A program made the position numbers and the translations under genes. 6,286 nt of DNA, from the NCBI GenBank assembly GCA_946886545.1, contig CAMPIU010000184.1:1-6286 (forward strand), written 5' to 3'. The stretch comes from an uncultured Flavobacteriales bacterium (lineage in GTDB: Bacteria; Bacteroidota; Bacteroidia; Flavobacteriales; Crocinitomicaceae). The notes under the pieces are model-generated. The model ran no database searches and was not told the origin of the DNA. It saw only the letters and a program-made list of their open reading frames with translations. The first letter of the stretch is position 1, and every line of letters begins with the position of its first letter. This document shows, piece by piece, positions 5,625 to 6,286 of the stretch.

Positions 5625-6166
5625 TGAATTTATTCAAGCCAGCACTTACAATTCTGATTGTGTATACAATATTGGGATGTTCTGGTAAAAAGGAACTAAA
5701 GGTGAGTGATCTTCAGTTCGAATCAATCTTCGGAGTAAAGGATAAGCAAAGTAAGCGCATCTATTGTTTGTTGGGAACAGGTTTCATCAAAGCGCCTTCT
5801 TCAAAGAATTCTGATATTTTGGTGTCAAAGTGGCTCAAAAAACATCCCGATGCAAATGTAGTTCCAGTATCAACATTTGAGAATATAACTTATTGTTGGT
5901 TGATAGATGATCAGGATACTATAAATACTTATTTGATTAAAAATGGATGTTTTCCAGGAGGAACTATGCAGAGACCTGAAACTTACGAGGAAATGTCTCC
6001 CGAAATGAAATCTTCTTTTGGTAAATTCAAAATGAAGATATACATTGATAAAAAGATTTACAATAAGTTCCTGAAACAAATCGAAGTTGCTGAAAAATAT
6101 GCTCAAAGACATACGTTGGGTATCTGGGATGAAAATTATAGTAGGTATCCCAACAGAACCAAGTAG
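5624..6166 (+). CDS. Small lipoprotein with degenerate staphylococcal-nuclease-like C-terminal half
   Basis: The 180-residue product has a lipoprotein signal peptide with lipobox ILGC and lipidated Cys19, then a Ser/Lys-rich start. Residues 88-168 can be laid on the second half of the SNase (thermonuclease) fold: TYCWLIDDQDTINTYLIKNGC (89-109) resembles the strand and helix that read AYIYADGKMVNEALVRQG in staphylococcal nuclease, and KQIEVAEKYAQRHTLGIWDE (151-170) resembles its last helix, ending in the same xxLxIW signature. The catalytic arginine expected just before the first segment is not seen (FENITYCW instead), nor a clear Asp/Arg/Glu set in the N-terminal part, so nuclease activity is doubtful. 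The assignment is inference from a partial pattern. The start overlaps the folA stop by one base (TAATG), and this is the last gene of the run. Confidence 0.72.
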   Translation: MNLFKPALTILIVYTILGCSGKKELKVSDLQFESIFGVKDKQSKRIYCLLGTGFIKAPSSKNSDILVSKWLKKHPDANVVPVSTFENITYCWLIDDQDTINTYLIKNGCFPGGTMQRPETYEEMSPEMKSSFGKFKMKIYIDKKIYNKFLKQIEVAEKYAQRHTLGIWDENYSRYPNRTK

Positions 6167-6190
6167 ATAATGAATAAAAAGCACTTGTAA

Positions 6191-6220
6191 AGAACGCGTA
6201 GTTTGTGGTTCTCTATTTTT
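6191..6220 (+). terminator. Possible intrinsic terminator after the operon
   Basis: AGAAC at 6191-6195 can pair with GTTCT at 6208-6212, with possible further G-U and C-G pairs inside, and the stem is followed by CTATTTTT (6213-6220). The stem is short and AT-rich, so the call rests on the T-run and on its place 25 bases after the last stop codon. Confidence 0.4.
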
Positions 6221-6230
6221 CAAAGTGGCA

Positions 6231-6250
6231 AATTAGCACTTTTGCTAATT
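6231..6250. repeat. Hairpin: 8-bp inverted repeat AATTAGCA-CTTT-TGCTAATT
   Basis: The two 8-base arms are perfectly complementary and separated by four bases. There is no T-run on the + strand after it; GGGATCGGG follows instead. It may act as a stabilising 3' hairpin, a second termination element, or an operator for a gene that begins beyond the window. Confidence 0.6.
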
Positions 6251-6286
6251 GGGATCGGGTGGGGATTTCGTGTAGGGAGGTTTATT

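Noticed and set aside
5870..6223. 117-codon open frame on the minus strand
   Set aside because: It is antisense to most of the SNase-like lipoprotein gene, which has a lipobox and a coupled start; the antisense product has no family pattern and would run through the probable terminator.

Overview
The window looks like chromosomal DNA of a member of the Bacteroidota, probably Flavobacteriales. The reasons are moderate to low GC, genes that start without Shine-Dalgarno sequences, two matches to the Bacteroidota -7 promoter box TAnnTTTG each about 21-22 bases before a start codon, lipoprotein signal peptides, and gene families common in that phylum (DUF4230, stand-alone LuxE-like acyl transferase). 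The genus is not identifiable from the sequence alone. All recognisable genes are on the + strand and nothing indicates a phage, transposon or CRISPR array.

Layout. Positions 1-120 hold the last 39 codons of a sensor histidine kinase. Positions 121-322 are non-coding and contain two adjacent palindromes (219-236 and 241-260) and a probable promoter. Positions 323-1297 encode a LuxE/PaaK-like acyl-activating enzyme. A 70-base gap (1298-1367) holds a short tandem heptamer repeat and a second probable promoter. From 1368 to 6166 six genes are packed without gaps larger than one base: an M20D amidohydrolase, a DUF4230 lipoprotein, a second DUF4230 protein with an N-terminal membrane anchor, a secreted CapA-family protein with a C-terminal extension, dihydrofolate reductase, and a small lipoprotein whose C-terminal half resembles staphylococcal nuclease. 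Positions 6167-6286 hold a possible terminator, a strong hairpin and a G-rich tract, and no gene start.

How the genes may work together. The junctions (ATGA, a 44-base overlap, a 1-base gap, ATGA, TAATG) imply one translationally coupled operon from 1368. Four of its six products carry export or membrane-anchoring signals (two lipoproteins, one anchored protein, one secreted CapA protein), so the operon is largely an envelope one, with two cytoplasmic metabolic enzymes (M20 hydrolase, FolA) riding along. The most unusual content is the pair of divergent DUF4230 paralogues, one lipidated and one membrane-anchored, directly before CapA. No function is established for DUF4230, so any joint role is inference. 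I did not find a clear new defence or mobile system.
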